Shown here one piece after another: positions 1 through 8,107 of a stretch of DNA of 11,856 nucleotides (positions are counted from its first letter, which is position 1; every line of letters begins with the position of its first letter). A program made the translations under genes and the position numbers. Source of the stretch: Bacillota bacterium (GTDB taxonomy: Bacteria > Bacillota > Clostridia > Lachnospirales > Lachnospiraceae); assembly GCA_023435505.1 (NCBI GenBank), contig JAEYRR010000152.1:1-11856 (forward strand). The letters are read 5' to 3'. Below the pieces are notes generated by a model. The model had not been told where the DNA came from. It worked only from the letters and a program-made list of their open reading frames with translations, and ran no database searches.

Positions 1-1
1 T

Positions 2-568
2 GTTAAGAAATTGGCCTGCTTCTCTCCTAATGCACATGATGCTGGAACATTAGCAGGTAAAGCCCTAAAGAAATCTTTAGGAAAGACAGCAAATGTTTTG
101 ATTGTGACCGGTGATTTAGATAATGTACTAAACAAACAACGAAAGGAATACTTTGAGAAGGAACTAGCTTCCAGCAAAGGTATACGTATTGTTGATTGCT
201 TAGTTGTAGAAGATTTACCTGAAAAGATATATGAAAAGACGTTATCTTACTTACAAGGAAATCATAACGTAGATGCGATCTATATCACCTCCAGCATGGC
301 ACCATCTGTAGCGAAAGCTATTATCGACACTGGAAACAAAGGTAAAATTGTAGTCGTAGGCTTTGATGATAGCCCAGAGATAATCCACTACATAAAAGAA
401 GGTATAATCGTTGCTACGATTTGTCAGGATCCATTTGGCCAAGGTCATGATCCTATTGTATGGATGTATAATCATCTTGTCACAGGTAAACCTCTTCCAT
501 CGGTATATATGTCTTGTAGATTATCCATCATAAACAAAGACAATGTTAATAACTTAATTGAAATATAA
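2..568 (+). CDS. LacI-type sugar-binding regulator or sugar-binding protein, C-terminal part (5' end outside window)
   Basis: The frame is open to the left edge (it reads VKKLACFSPN before the first possible start), so this is the C-terminal 188 residues of a longer protein and the TTG at 11 is not a real start. It looks like the C-terminal part of a type I periplasmic-binding fold: an alpha/beta pattern with NVLIVTGDLD followed by a helix, a VDAIYITSS strand, and the hallmark VVVGFDDSPE strand-turn, then an ATICQDPFGQGH segment and a GKPLPSV stretch near the end. These features occur in LacI/GalR regulators and in sugar ABC-transporter binding proteins. The DNA-binding or signal-peptide end that would separate the two is missing. 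The effector would be a sugar or related small molecule, which I cannot name. The gene converges on yaaA and ends inside a shared terminator hairpin. I am sure of the fold and less sure of the regulator call. Confidence 0.72.
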   Translation, partial: VKKLACFSPNAHDAGTLAGKALKKSLGKTANVLIVTGDLDNVLNKQRKEYFEKELASSKGIRIVDCLVVEDLPEKIYEKTLSYLQGNHNVDAIYITSSMAPSVAKAIIDTGNKGKIVVVGFDDSPEIIHYIKEGIIVATICQDPFGQGHDPIVWMYNHLVTGKPLPSVYMSCRLSIINKDNVNNLIEI

Positions 569-627
569 AACAAAAAGATATCCTCCCAGATTATAAATAA
601 TCAGGGAGGATATCTTTTTGTTTTATA
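564..627. terminator. Long bidirectional terminator between the regulator gene and yaaA
   Basis: The arms 564-587 and 604-627 are perfectly complementary over 24 bp. After one A/A mismatch (588/603) the stem continues with 589-593 pairing 598-602 around a four-base loop. The GC core is TCCTCCC/GGGAGGA, flanked by A5 on the left and T5 on the right, so both strands give a hairpin followed by a U-rich tail. It sits at the meeting point of two convergent genes. It overlaps the plus-strand stop codon (566-568), and its loop-side half contains the last codons and stop of yaaA (591-593). Confidence 0.93.
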
Positions 628-1358
628 AACACCAATTCGGTGTCGCTGGAATACTTCTCTTCATACAAAAAGCCTAACCTATCAAATTCTTTGATCTGTT
701 CCACCTTTGTAATCTGCTTTTCTGCCATAAATCGCACCATTTCACCTCGAGCCATTTTTGCTAAAGTCGACTTCTGTACAATCTTTTCACCAATAAGTTC
801 TCCAAAAATGCAGGTAATAAACTGTACCTTTCCTGATACATATTTCTCCACTACCTGTGAGTATTCTTTTGATGCAAGATTAATAATAACAGAATCCTCT
901 TGTATCAATTCTCGATATATCCTATCTCCCCAATACGCATAGAGATTTCGTTTTTCGTCAACTGATAACCTAGCTTGCATCTCCAGTCTATAAGGTACAA
1001 TTCCATCAAACGGAGCTAATATACCATAAAAACCAGAAAGTATACGTAGATTCGATTCAATATACTTAAAAGCATGGTTTGTAAATACCATTGGTGCCAT
1101 ATGCTGAAAAGAAAGACCATGATAAGCCAAAATAGCAGGTGTAAGAGACGTTTCCAAATCCATTGCCTGAAATCGCTCATAATTTAAAGTTGCTATTGTA
1201 TCATTACATTTCCATAAGGTCTTGGCCTCTTGATAGGACAAGTTTTGTATTGCCTGACAAAGCTTCCTTGTGTCTTCTAAAAATACAGGACGCTTTTTCC
1301 ATTCCATGGTATCTGTATTTACGTCCATTCCTTTGGCAGGAGAAATAATAATTTTCAT
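591..1358 (-). CDS. yaaA: YaaA family peroxide stress protein (DUF328/UPF0246)
   Basis: The 255-residue product matches the usual length of the YaaA family. In E. coli, YaaA lowers intracellular free iron during hydrogen peroxide stress and so limits Fenton damage to DNA. Recognisable blocks in order are MKIIISPAKGM at the N-terminus, LSGFYGILAPFDGIVPYRLE mid-protein, YAYWGDRIYRELI, IINLASKEYSQVV, and a KMARGEMVRF block before the C-terminus. I chose the ATG at 1358 because the SISPAK-like block is the conserved N-terminus and AGGAG (1366-1370) lies 7 nt upstream. The open frame runs further upstream, into dnaJ, but that extension has no family character. It follows dnaJ on the same strand after 76 bp that contain a hairpin. 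Its last ten or so residues (about KQKDILPDYL) are encoded by the arm and loop of the shared terminator and extend past the usual LVF-type family ending. The family call is firm; the role in this organism is inferred. Confidence 0.93.
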   Translation of the reverse strand: MKIIISPAKGMDVNTDTMEWKKRPVFLEDTRKLCQAIQNLSYQEAKTLWKCNDTIATLNYERFQAMDLETSLTPAILAYHGLSFQHMAPMVFTNHAFKYIESNLRILSGFYGILAPFDGIVPYRLEMQARLSVDEKRNLYAYWGDRIYRELIQEDSVIINLASKEYSQVVEKYVSGKVQFITCIFGELIGEKIVQKSTLAKMARGEMVRFMAEKQITKVEQIKEFDRLGFLYEEKYSSDTELVFIKQKDILPDYL

Positions 1359-1387
1359 ATAACTACTCCTATATGTGTATAATAAGT

Positions 1388-1424
1388 AAGGTTCTGTTCT
1401 GGCAATCACCAGATACAGAACCTT
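1388..1424 (-). terminator. Hairpin between dnaJ and yaaA, probable weak terminator or attenuator
   Basis: The arms 1388-1397 and 1415-1424 are perfect (AAGGTTCTGT/ACAGAACCTT). The stem continues with TCTGG (1398-1402) against CCAGA (1409-1413) after a single bulged base, around a six-base loop. On the dnaJ strand it begins 10 nt after the dnaJ stop. The sequence after it (ACTTATTATACA) is T-rich but is not a clean U-tract, so termination may be incomplete. The yaaA ribosome site follows about 18 nt later. Confidence 0.5.
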
Positions 1425-1434
1425 CATATTCTTT

Positions 1435-2580
1435 CTATTTCTTAAAGAAGCCTTTTTTCTTTTTGGAATCATCTTCAGAAGGTACTGGGCTTACCGTACC
1501 ACCCATTGCTTCATCAAATTTCTCCAACAATTCCTTCTGTTCCTGAGTCAGCTTCGTTGGGACATTCACTACTAAAGTTACATAGTGGTCTCCTCTTACA
1601 CTCTTATTACGTAAAGTTGGCACACCTTTTCCTCTTAAGCGAACCTTAGTATCGGTCTGGGTGCCTGGTTTTACTGTATAGATAACTTCACCATCTACAG
1701 TTTTAATTCTTAAGTCTCCTCCTAATGCAGCTTGTGCAAAAGAAATGGAAACTGTTGAAAAAATATCATAATCCTGACGGATGAAGATTGGATGTCTGCT
1801 GACAACTACTTCTACTAACAGATCGCCTCTTGGACCGCCATTTTGTCCTGGTTCACCTTTTCCTTGGATACGAATACTCTGGCCATCATCAATACCCGCT
1901 GGAATAGATACAGAAATCTTCTTTCTTCTGCTGATATAACCAGTACCATAACAGTCACTACATTTTTCTTTTACGATCTTTCCTTTTCCATTACAGTCTG
2001 GACAAGGCTGAACACTCTGAGTCATACCAAAGAAGGATTGCTGTGTATAAACAACCTGACCTTTACCATTACATTTCGGGCATGTCTCCGGAGTTGTTCC
2101 GGCCTTAGCACCGGTTCCATGGCAAGATGCACATTCTTCCTTAAGATTTAAGTCCAATTCTTTTTCTGCACCAAAGCAAGCTTCTTCAAACGTAATGCGA
2201 ACACTGGTACGTACATTAGCGCCCTTCATAGGACCATTGCTGGTACGACGGCTTCTTCCACCGCCAAACAAGTCACCAAAGATATCGCCAAATATGTCCC
2301 CCATATCCATGTTACTGAAGTCAAAACCTCCGGCTCCGCCAGCTCCACCATTTTCAAAAGCAGCATGACCAAACTGGTCATATTGTCTACGCTTATCTGG
2401 ATCAGTTAACACAGCGTATGCTTCACTGGCTTCTTTAAACTTTGCTTCCGCTTCTTTGTCCCCTGGATTGGTATCGGGATGATATTTTTTGGCCAATACT
2501 CTGTATGCTTTTTTCAGATCTGCATCACTAGCCTGTTTTGATACACCTAGGACTTCATAATAATCTCGTTTGTCTGCCAT
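1435..2580 (-). CDS. dnaJ: Chaperone protein DnaJ (type I Hsp40)
   Basis: DnaJ delivers unfolded substrates to DnaK and stimulates its ATPase in the cytoplasm. The 381-residue product has the full type I layout: a J domain (about residues 5-70) with the HPD motif at 34-36, a Gly/Phe-rich linker (about 75-110, including [11 protein letters not shown]), and four CxxCxGxG zinc repeats starting at C150, C167, C193 and C207. The C-terminal substrate-binding and dimerisation domains follow. The last residues are lysine-rich ([10 protein letters not shown]). I chose the ATG at 2580 because [12 protein letters not shown] is the canonical N-terminus and AAAGGTG (2587-2593) lies 6 nt upstream. A GTG three codons earlier falls inside that ribosome site. 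It is the last gene of the hrcA-grpE-dnaK-dnaJ operon, separated from dnaK by an unusually long 170 bp. Expression is expected from the CIRCE-controlled promoter upstream of hrcA. Confidence 0.98.
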   Translation of the reverse strand: MADKRDYYEVLGVSKQASDADLKKAYRVLAKKYHPDTNPGDKEAEAKFKEASEAYAVLTDPDKRRQYDQFGHAAFENGGAGGAGGFDFSNMDMGDIFGDIFGDLFGGGRSRRTSNGPMKGANVRTSVRITFEEACFGAEKELDLNLKEECASCHGTGAKAGTTPETCPKCNGKGQVVYTQQSFFGMTQSVQPCPDCNGKGKIVKEKCSDCYGTGYISRRKKISVSIPAGIDDGQSIRIQGKGEPGQNGGPRGDLLVEVVVSRHPIFIRQDYDIFSTVSISFAQAALGGDLRIKTVDGEVIYTVKPGTQTDTKVRLRGKGVPTLRNKSVRGDHYVTLVVNVPTKLTQEQKELLEKFDEAMGGTVSPVPSEDDSKKKKGFFKK

Positions 2581-2654
2581 ATCCTTCACCTTTCATTAAC
2601 AGCTCATCTATCTCTACTAAATACCCATAAGGGCTTTCTTATAAGTAGCCCGAA

Positions 2655-2684
2655 AGATAGGCCGCCTGATTAGACAGCCTATCT
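2655..2684 (-). other. Stem-loop in the dnaK-dnaJ spacer
   Basis: An 8-bp perfect inverted repeat, AGATAGGC (2655-2662) and GCCTATCT (2677-2684), encloses a 14-base loop in the 170-bp gap between dnaK and dnaJ. A second small inverted repeat follows on the operon strand (AGCCC 2647-2651 with GGGCT 2631-2635). On the mRNA the first stem is followed by only three U residues, so it looks less like a full terminator than like an attenuator, a processing site or a 3'-end stabiliser for the dnaK message. Its role is inferred. Confidence 0.45.
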
Positions 2685-2750
2685 CCCACAGTAACTGGTA
2701 GTATAACACTATTTGTTACAAATTGCTACTAGTAATATTATACTTGCCTA

Positions 2751-4637
<1,887 letters not shown>

Positions 4638-4694
4638 CTAAATTAAGTGAATTTCGATTAAATGTTTTGTTTCCTAGTGTCTAACCTATTATTT

Positions 4695-5369
4695 CTAATT
4701 TGCTACCTTTACCATGCTGTGACGTACCACAGATTCACGGTACATATAGCCCTTTAAAAATTCTTCTACGACTATATTTTCACCATACTCTTCATCCTCC
4801 GTATGCATTACTGCATTGTGGAAGTTTGGATCAAATTCCGTACCTACTGCTTCAATCTGCTTTACACCAGCAGCTTCCAGTGTCTGAAGCAATTGCTTAT
4901 AGATAGCCTCAATTCCCTTAGCGAAAGCGCTTTCTTTCTCTTCCTCTGAGATGGAGGCAAGCCCTCTTTCAAAGTTATCTATGACAGGCAGAATCTTTTC
5001 GATAATATCTTTGGCACCCAGTTCAAACATCATGGATTTTTCTTTTTCAGTACGTTTTCTGAAATTATCGAACTCTGCCATATTACGCATCAAGCGGTCG
5101 TTTAATTCCTCTATCTGCTGATCCTTCTTGTCTTTTTTCTTATCCTTCTTAAATAAAGACTTGGATTTCTTTCCTTCACCATCTTCTTTCTCTAAAGAGG
5201 TATCCCCGCCCTGTTCAAAATCCTCTGCATCAGTAGCCTCGTTTTCCATAGTCTCCTCAGTTCCCACTGATTCCTCTTCATTCATGGCTTCTTCTAATGC
5301 ATCTTCAAAATCTACAGGAGTTTTTTCATCCTTCATTACTTCATCCTCATTTCGTTCTTTCTCTCCCAC
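4695..5369 (-). CDS. grpE: Nucleotide exchange factor GrpE
   Basis: GrpE dimerises and releases ADP from DnaK. The 224-residue product has a long charged N-terminal region: residues about 5-62 are strongly acidic and about 67-84 are lysine-rich (KKSKSLFKKDKKKDKKD). A helical coiled-coil part follows with the conserved NMAEFDNFRKRTEKEK. The C-terminal beta-wing carries the signature FDPNFHNAVMH and ends in YMYRESVVRHSMVKVAN. The start is taken as GTG at 5369, preceded by AAAGGTGG (5377-5384) with a 7-nt spacer and an in-frame TAA just upstream. An in-frame ATG at codon 12 (5336) has a weaker GAGG site and cannot be excluded. It lies 29 bp after hrcA, consistent with one transcript. The conserved core is certain; only the exact start is open. 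Confidence 0.97.
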   Translation of the reverse strand: MGEKERNEDEVMKDEKTPVDFEDALEEAMNEEESVGTEETMENEATDAEDFEQGGDTSLEKEDGEGKKSKSLFKKDKKKDKKDQQIEELNDRLMRNMAEFDNFRKRTEKEKSMMFELGAKDIIEKILPVIDNFERGLASISEEEKESAFAKGIEAIYKQLLQTLEAAGVKQIEAVGTEFDPNFHNAVMHTEDEEYGENIVVEEFLKGYMYRESVVRHSMVKVAN

Positions 5370-5398
5370 AACTTAACCACCTTTCTCCCAGCTATCCC

Positions 5399-6427
5399 TT
5401 ATTTCTTCTTAAATATCTCATCCAGCTGAACCATTAAGGTTTGCAGAGAACTGACTACTTTTTCGTAATCCATTCGTTTTGGTCCTACAATACCAATCTT
5501 GCCATAAACACCTTCCTCTATCTCATAGGTTGCGGTAACAACCGAACAATCATGCATAGATGGAATTGGTGTTTCATTACCAATGTATACCTGAATGCCT
5601 CTCTGATTCTCATCCTCTAGCTTATCGCTAATTAAATTTGTCAGCTGCTTCTTCTCTTCAAAGGTATAGAGAAGTTCGGAGGCAAGATTCTTATCAGTTA
5701 ATTCTGGATACTTTAAAATATTAGTTGCGCCAGAGGTATATATCTGTGGATCTTCATCCTCCTGAAGTGCCTCTGCTATAGAATCTAAAATATCACTGAC
5801 TAAATCTTTATAATCTCCAACCTGGTCTTTCATTTTTTGAATAATTGACATACTGATTTCAGTCAAGTCCAGGCCCTGCAAAAAGGTATTCAGAACAATA
5901 TTTAGCTTCAGTATCATTTCCCTATCCACCGGATTGATTGTATGAAGCATCTTATTCTTAACCACATTGCTATCAATGACGATTATCACAAGAAGCTGAT
6001 TCATATCCACTTCTGTCAACTGAATAAACTTGACTTTTTTGTGTTTATACTGAGGCGCAGATACTAGAGTCGCATAGTTTGTATTCACCGCTAAAAGCTT
6101 TGCAACCTGTTTAAGCAACACATCTATCTTATCCGCCTTGTCATTCAGCTGGTTCTTAATCTCATCAATTTCCTGAATCTTATCCTCCATCAAGGTATCT
6201 ACATATAGTCGATATCCTTTATCGGAAGGAATTCTTCCTGCTGAGGTATGGGGCTGAAGAATATAACCCATCTCCTCCAAATCAGCCATCTCATTGCGGA
6301 TTGTTGCACTGCTTAGGTTTAAATCAGTGTATTTGGATATTGTTCTGGAACCTACCGGTTCCCCTGTTTCCAAATAAGTCTTAATGATAGCCTTTAAAAT
6401 TTTTAATTTTCTATCGTCTAACTTCAC
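5399..6427 (-). CDS. hrcA: Heat-inducible transcription repressor HrcA
   Basis: HrcA binds the CIRCE operator as a dimer and represses class I heat-shock genes. In B. subtilis its activity depends on the GroE chaperonin. The N-terminal winged-helix domain begins KLDDRKLKILKAIIKTY and contains the recognition region SSATIRNEMADLEEMGYI followed by the wing segment HTSAGRIPSDKGYRLYVD. The rest is the GAF-like and dimerisation part, ending with GKIGIVGPKRMDYEKVV and a short FKKK tail. I chose GTG at 6427 because AGGAAG (6435-6440) lies 7 nt upstream, the family N-terminus begins right there, and the resulting 342 residues match the family. An ATG at 6478 would add 17 atypical residues and has no ribosome site. 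It is the first gene of the operon and should repress itself through the CIRCE at 6499-6525. Confidence 0.97.
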   Translation of the reverse strand: MKLDDRKLKILKAIIKTYLETGEPVGSRTISKYTDLNLSSATIRNEMADLEEMGYILQPHTSAGRIPSDKGYRLYVDTLMEDKIQEIDEIKNQLNDKADKIDVLLKQVAKLLAVNTNYATLVSAPQYKHKKVKFIQLTEVDMNQLLVIIVIDSNVVKNKMLHTINPVDREMILKLNIVLNTFLQGLDLTEISMSIIQKMKDQVGDYKDLVSDILDSIAEALQEDEDPQIYTSGATNILKYPELTDKNLASELLYTFEEKKQLTNLISDKLEDENQRGIQVYIGNETPIPSMHDCSVVTATYEIEEGVYGKIGIVGPKRMDYEKVVSSLQTLMVQLDEIFKKK

Positions 6428-6434
6428 TTCATCA

Positions 6435-6440
6435 CTTCCT
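6435..6440 (-). promoter_or_regulatory. Ribosome binding site that decides the hrcA start
   Basis: AGGAAG lies 7 nt upstream of the GTG at 6425-6427. The competing ATG at 6476-6478 is preceded by AT-rich sequence without any purine-rich complement to 16S rRNA, so translation from the GTG is favoured. Confidence 0.75.
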
Positions 6441-6498
6441 GTATGAGATGGATTTTTTGTGTCTGCACAGGATATCATATGCAGTTATTTCTTTATTG

Positions 6499-6525
6499 TT
6501 AGCACTCAACCTGTTAGAGTGCTAA
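6499..6525 (-). promoter_or_regulatory. CIRCE operator (HrcA binding site)
   Basis: TTAGCACTC (6499-6507), nine spacer bases (6508-6516) and GAGTGCTAA (6517-6525) match the CIRCE consensus without a mismatch. It lies just downstream of the expected transcription start and 71 nt before the hrcA GTG, in the 5' leader of the operon. This is the usual arrangement for HrcA-controlled class I heat-shock operons. In the mRNA the same repeat can fold into a 9-bp hairpin near the 5' end. Confidence 0.98.
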
Positions 6526-6538
6526 TATCTTTATAGAT

Positions 6539-6567
6539 AAGATAGCACTCTGATTTTTGTTTGTCAA
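6539..6567 (-). promoter_or_regulatory. Sigma-A type promoter of the hrcA-grpE-dnaK-dnaJ operon
   Basis: On the minus strand a perfect -35 TTGACA (6562-6567) and a -10 TATCTT (6539-6544) are separated by exactly 17 bp. The expected start is near 6531-6533, which places the CIRCE from about +7 to +33. A start there gives a leader of about 105 nt before the hrcA GTG. Confidence 0.88.
6543..6550 (-). promoter_or_regulatory. Extra CIRCE half-site inside the operon promoter
   Basis: TAGCACTC at 6543-6550 (GAGTGCTA on the operon strand) repeats eight of the nine bases of a CIRCE arm. It overlaps the -10 element and its spacer. It forms a second, wider inverted repeat with the CIRCE arm at 6517-6524, with 18 bp between them. 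The identity is plain from the sequence; its use by HrcA is inferred. Confidence 0.6.
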
Positions 6568-6634
6568 GAAATATTTAAGATAATTTTCTTGTAACCGCCC
6601 TCTTATAAAAACAAGCTCCTTAAGGCACACTGCC

Positions 6635-6664
6635 AAAAAACCCTCGAGAAATAATTCCCAAGGG
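6635..6664 (-). terminator. Intrinsic terminator of hemW
   Basis: On the minus strand CCCTTGGGA (6656-6664) pairs with TCTCGAGGG (6641-6649), including two G-T pairs, around a six-base loop. A run of six T follows (6635-6640). It begins about 12 nt after the hemW stop and separates hemW from the CIRCE-controlled operon. Confidence 0.85.
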
Positions 6665-6675
6665 CTTTTCTTTAT

Positions 6676-7893
6676 TTATTGCAGCAAAAAATCTGCCATG
6701 ACATAATTACTAAGATCCAAGCCTTTTTCTGTAAGGGTAAGATACACTTCTTTATCCTGCATGTATTCCATAAGGAGACCTTCCTCTTTCTGCTTCTTTA
6801 TGACACTGTCGTATATCTCATAGATAGACACACCGAAACGAGTCATAAATTCCTTAAGACTGACGCCTCTTGTAAGTCTAAGGCCTAAAAACATGAATTC
6901 TTCCATTTGATTTTCAATGGTAAGTAGCATTTTATCTTTATGAAGCATTTCTTCTATCTCTATCATAGAAGTCCCTGACAAACGATGAATACTACTTAGA
7001 TATTCTTCCATATCAGAGACATTACTATACCTTACAGGTCTTATATAGGAAGAAGCTCCTAGCCCAAAGCCAATATAATCTGTACCATTCCAATATAAAC
7101 TGTTATGCCTGCAAGAATATCCATCTTTAGCATAATTTGATATTTCATATCTTTCATAACCGTAGGCTTCTAACAGTTCTTTGGTTCGCACATACATAGC
7201 TCGGTCTACTTCTTCTCCTGGAAGCATATCCTCATCAGGCTTTCCCTCTCCATACTTCTCATAAAAAGGCGTTCCTTCCTCAATAATCAGGCTATAGGCA
7301 GAGATATGGCTGGGTTGTAAATCGATTACCTTTTTTAATGTCTCCTCATAGGTATCTATGGTCTGCCCGGGAAGGGCTGACATAAGGTCAACATTGATAT
7401 TTGTAAAGCCAGCTTCTCTTGCCAGATGAAAGCTTTTTAAGAAGTCCTCATAGGTATGAATTCTTCCAAGAAGTACAAGTTCCTTATTACTAGCTGACTG
7501 AAGTCCTATACTGAGACGGTTTACTCCCGCCTCTTTGTAGGCATGTAGTTTTTCCACTGTTAAAGTACCTGGATTGGCTTCTACAGTTATCTCTATATCC
7601 TCCTGCCCACCTACCACCTGACTTTTATGAATGGCAAAAGTCTGATAAATAGTATCTAACACCTCTGCAATCTGACTTCCCTCTAAGCTACTAGGAGTCC
7701 CTCCTCCAAAAAAAATGGAAACCACCTGATACTTCTCATGTAACGAGTCATAGCACCGAATCTCCTTTTTCAAGGCTTCTATATATTCCGCTTTTCTGTG
7801 CTCCGTATTGGGTCCGGATAAAAAATCACAGTAAGCGCATTTTTTCATGCAAAATGGAATATGCACGTATATCCCTAATGGTTTTTTACTCAA
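6676..7893 (-). CDS. hemW: Radical SAM protein HemW (heme chaperone, coproporphyrinogen III oxidase-like)
   Basis: HemW is a cytoplasmic radical SAM protein related to HemN. It binds heme and is thought to insert it into target proteins, and it was long annotated as an oxygen-independent coproporphyrinogen oxidase. The 405-residue product shows HIPFCMKKCAYCDF, giving the CX3CX2C iron-sulfur motif at C15, C19 and C22. The next position after C-x is Phe rather than the extra Cys of true HemN. Then come SIFFGGGTPSSL (SAM-binding glycines), ITVEANPG, GVNRLSIGLQSA, INVDLMSALPGQ and the C-terminal YEISNYAKDGYSCRHNSLYW block, with a HemN C-terminal domain at the end. The start is TTG at 7893, with GGGGTGA (7900-7906) and a 6-nt spacer. 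No better start exists before the cluster motif. hemW is the classical upstream neighbour of hrcA in Firmicutes, but a terminator isolates it here. Its own promoter in the 214-bp gap to the exporter gene is not clear. Confidence 0.95.
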   Translation of the reverse strand: MSKKPLGIYVHIPFCMKKCAYCDFLSGPNTEHRKAEYIEALKKEIRCYDSLHEKYQVVSIFFGGGTPSSLEGSQIAEVLDTIYQTFAIHKSQVVGGQEDIEITVEANPGTLTVEKLHAYKEAGVNRLSIGLQSASNKELVLLGRIHTYEDFLKSFHLAREAGFTNINVDLMSALPGQTIDTYEETLKKVIDLQPSHISAYSLIIEEGTPFYEKYGEGKPDEDMLPGEEVDRAMYVRTKELLEAYGYERYEISNYAKDGYSCRHNSLYWNGTDYIGFGLGASSYIRPVRYSNVSDMEEYLSSIHRLSGTSMIEIEEMLHKDKMLLTIENQMEEFMFLGLRLTRGVSLKEFMTRFGVSIYEIYDSVIKKQKEEGLLMEYMQDKEVYLTLTEKGLDLSNYVMADFLLQ

Positions 7894-7970
7894 GCGCGTT
7901 CACCCCATTTCTAATTTCTTCTACTATCATATCATGTAACGTTCTTTCCAGGTAGAGTCTTTTCCTTTTT

Positions 7971-7983
7971 GGTTAAATTAACC
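7971..7983. promoter_or_regulatory. Perfect palindrome in the hemW / exporter divergent spacer, possible operator
   Basis: GGTTAAATTAACC is a perfect dyad (six bases each side of a central A). It lies in the 214-bp divergent gap between hemW and the exporter genes, about 37 bp upstream of the -10 element proposed for the exporter. It resembles a regulator binding site, but AT-rich dyads of this size can arise by chance. No regulator can be named. Confidence 0.3.
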
Positions 7984-8016
7984 TATAATTGGACACTTTA
8001 TTGGTAAGGAAATTTA

Positions 8017-8025
8017 TGCTATACT
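8017..8025 (+). promoter_or_regulatory. Extended -10 promoter candidate for the exporter genes
   Basis: TGCTATACT gives a TGn extended -10 with TATACT at 8020-8025. The -35 region (around 7997-8002, TTTATT) is weak, as is often seen with extended -10 promoters. Transcription would start near 8032, leaving a leader of about 75 nt before the ATG at 8108. Confidence 0.45.
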
Positions 8026-8107
8026 TCTATATCTGACGCCTTTTGTAGCGCAGAGATGTTTAAATCTTCTTAGCAGTATTCCAATATCATAAAGGACCAT
8101 AACAAAC

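Noticed and set aside
11..13. TTG as the start of the left-edge regulator gene
   Set aside because: The frame is open to the left edge and the visible part begins in the middle of a binding-domain fold.
1359..1472. Longer YaaA start overlapping the dnaJ 3' end
   Set aside because: The added 38 residues precede the conserved N-terminus MKIIISPAK and run through the hairpin and the dnaJ coding end. The ATG at 1358 has a proper AGGAG site.
2581..2589. GTG start of dnaJ three codons upstream
   Set aside because: The codon lies inside the AAAGGTG ribosome site that serves the ATG at 2580, and DnaJ proteins start at [16 protein letters not shown] sequence.
2692..2733. Imperfect repeat ACTGGTAG / CTACTAGT after dnaK as a terminator
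   Set aside because: On the operon strand it contains an A/C mismatch, has a long loop and has no U-tract, so it is too weak to call.
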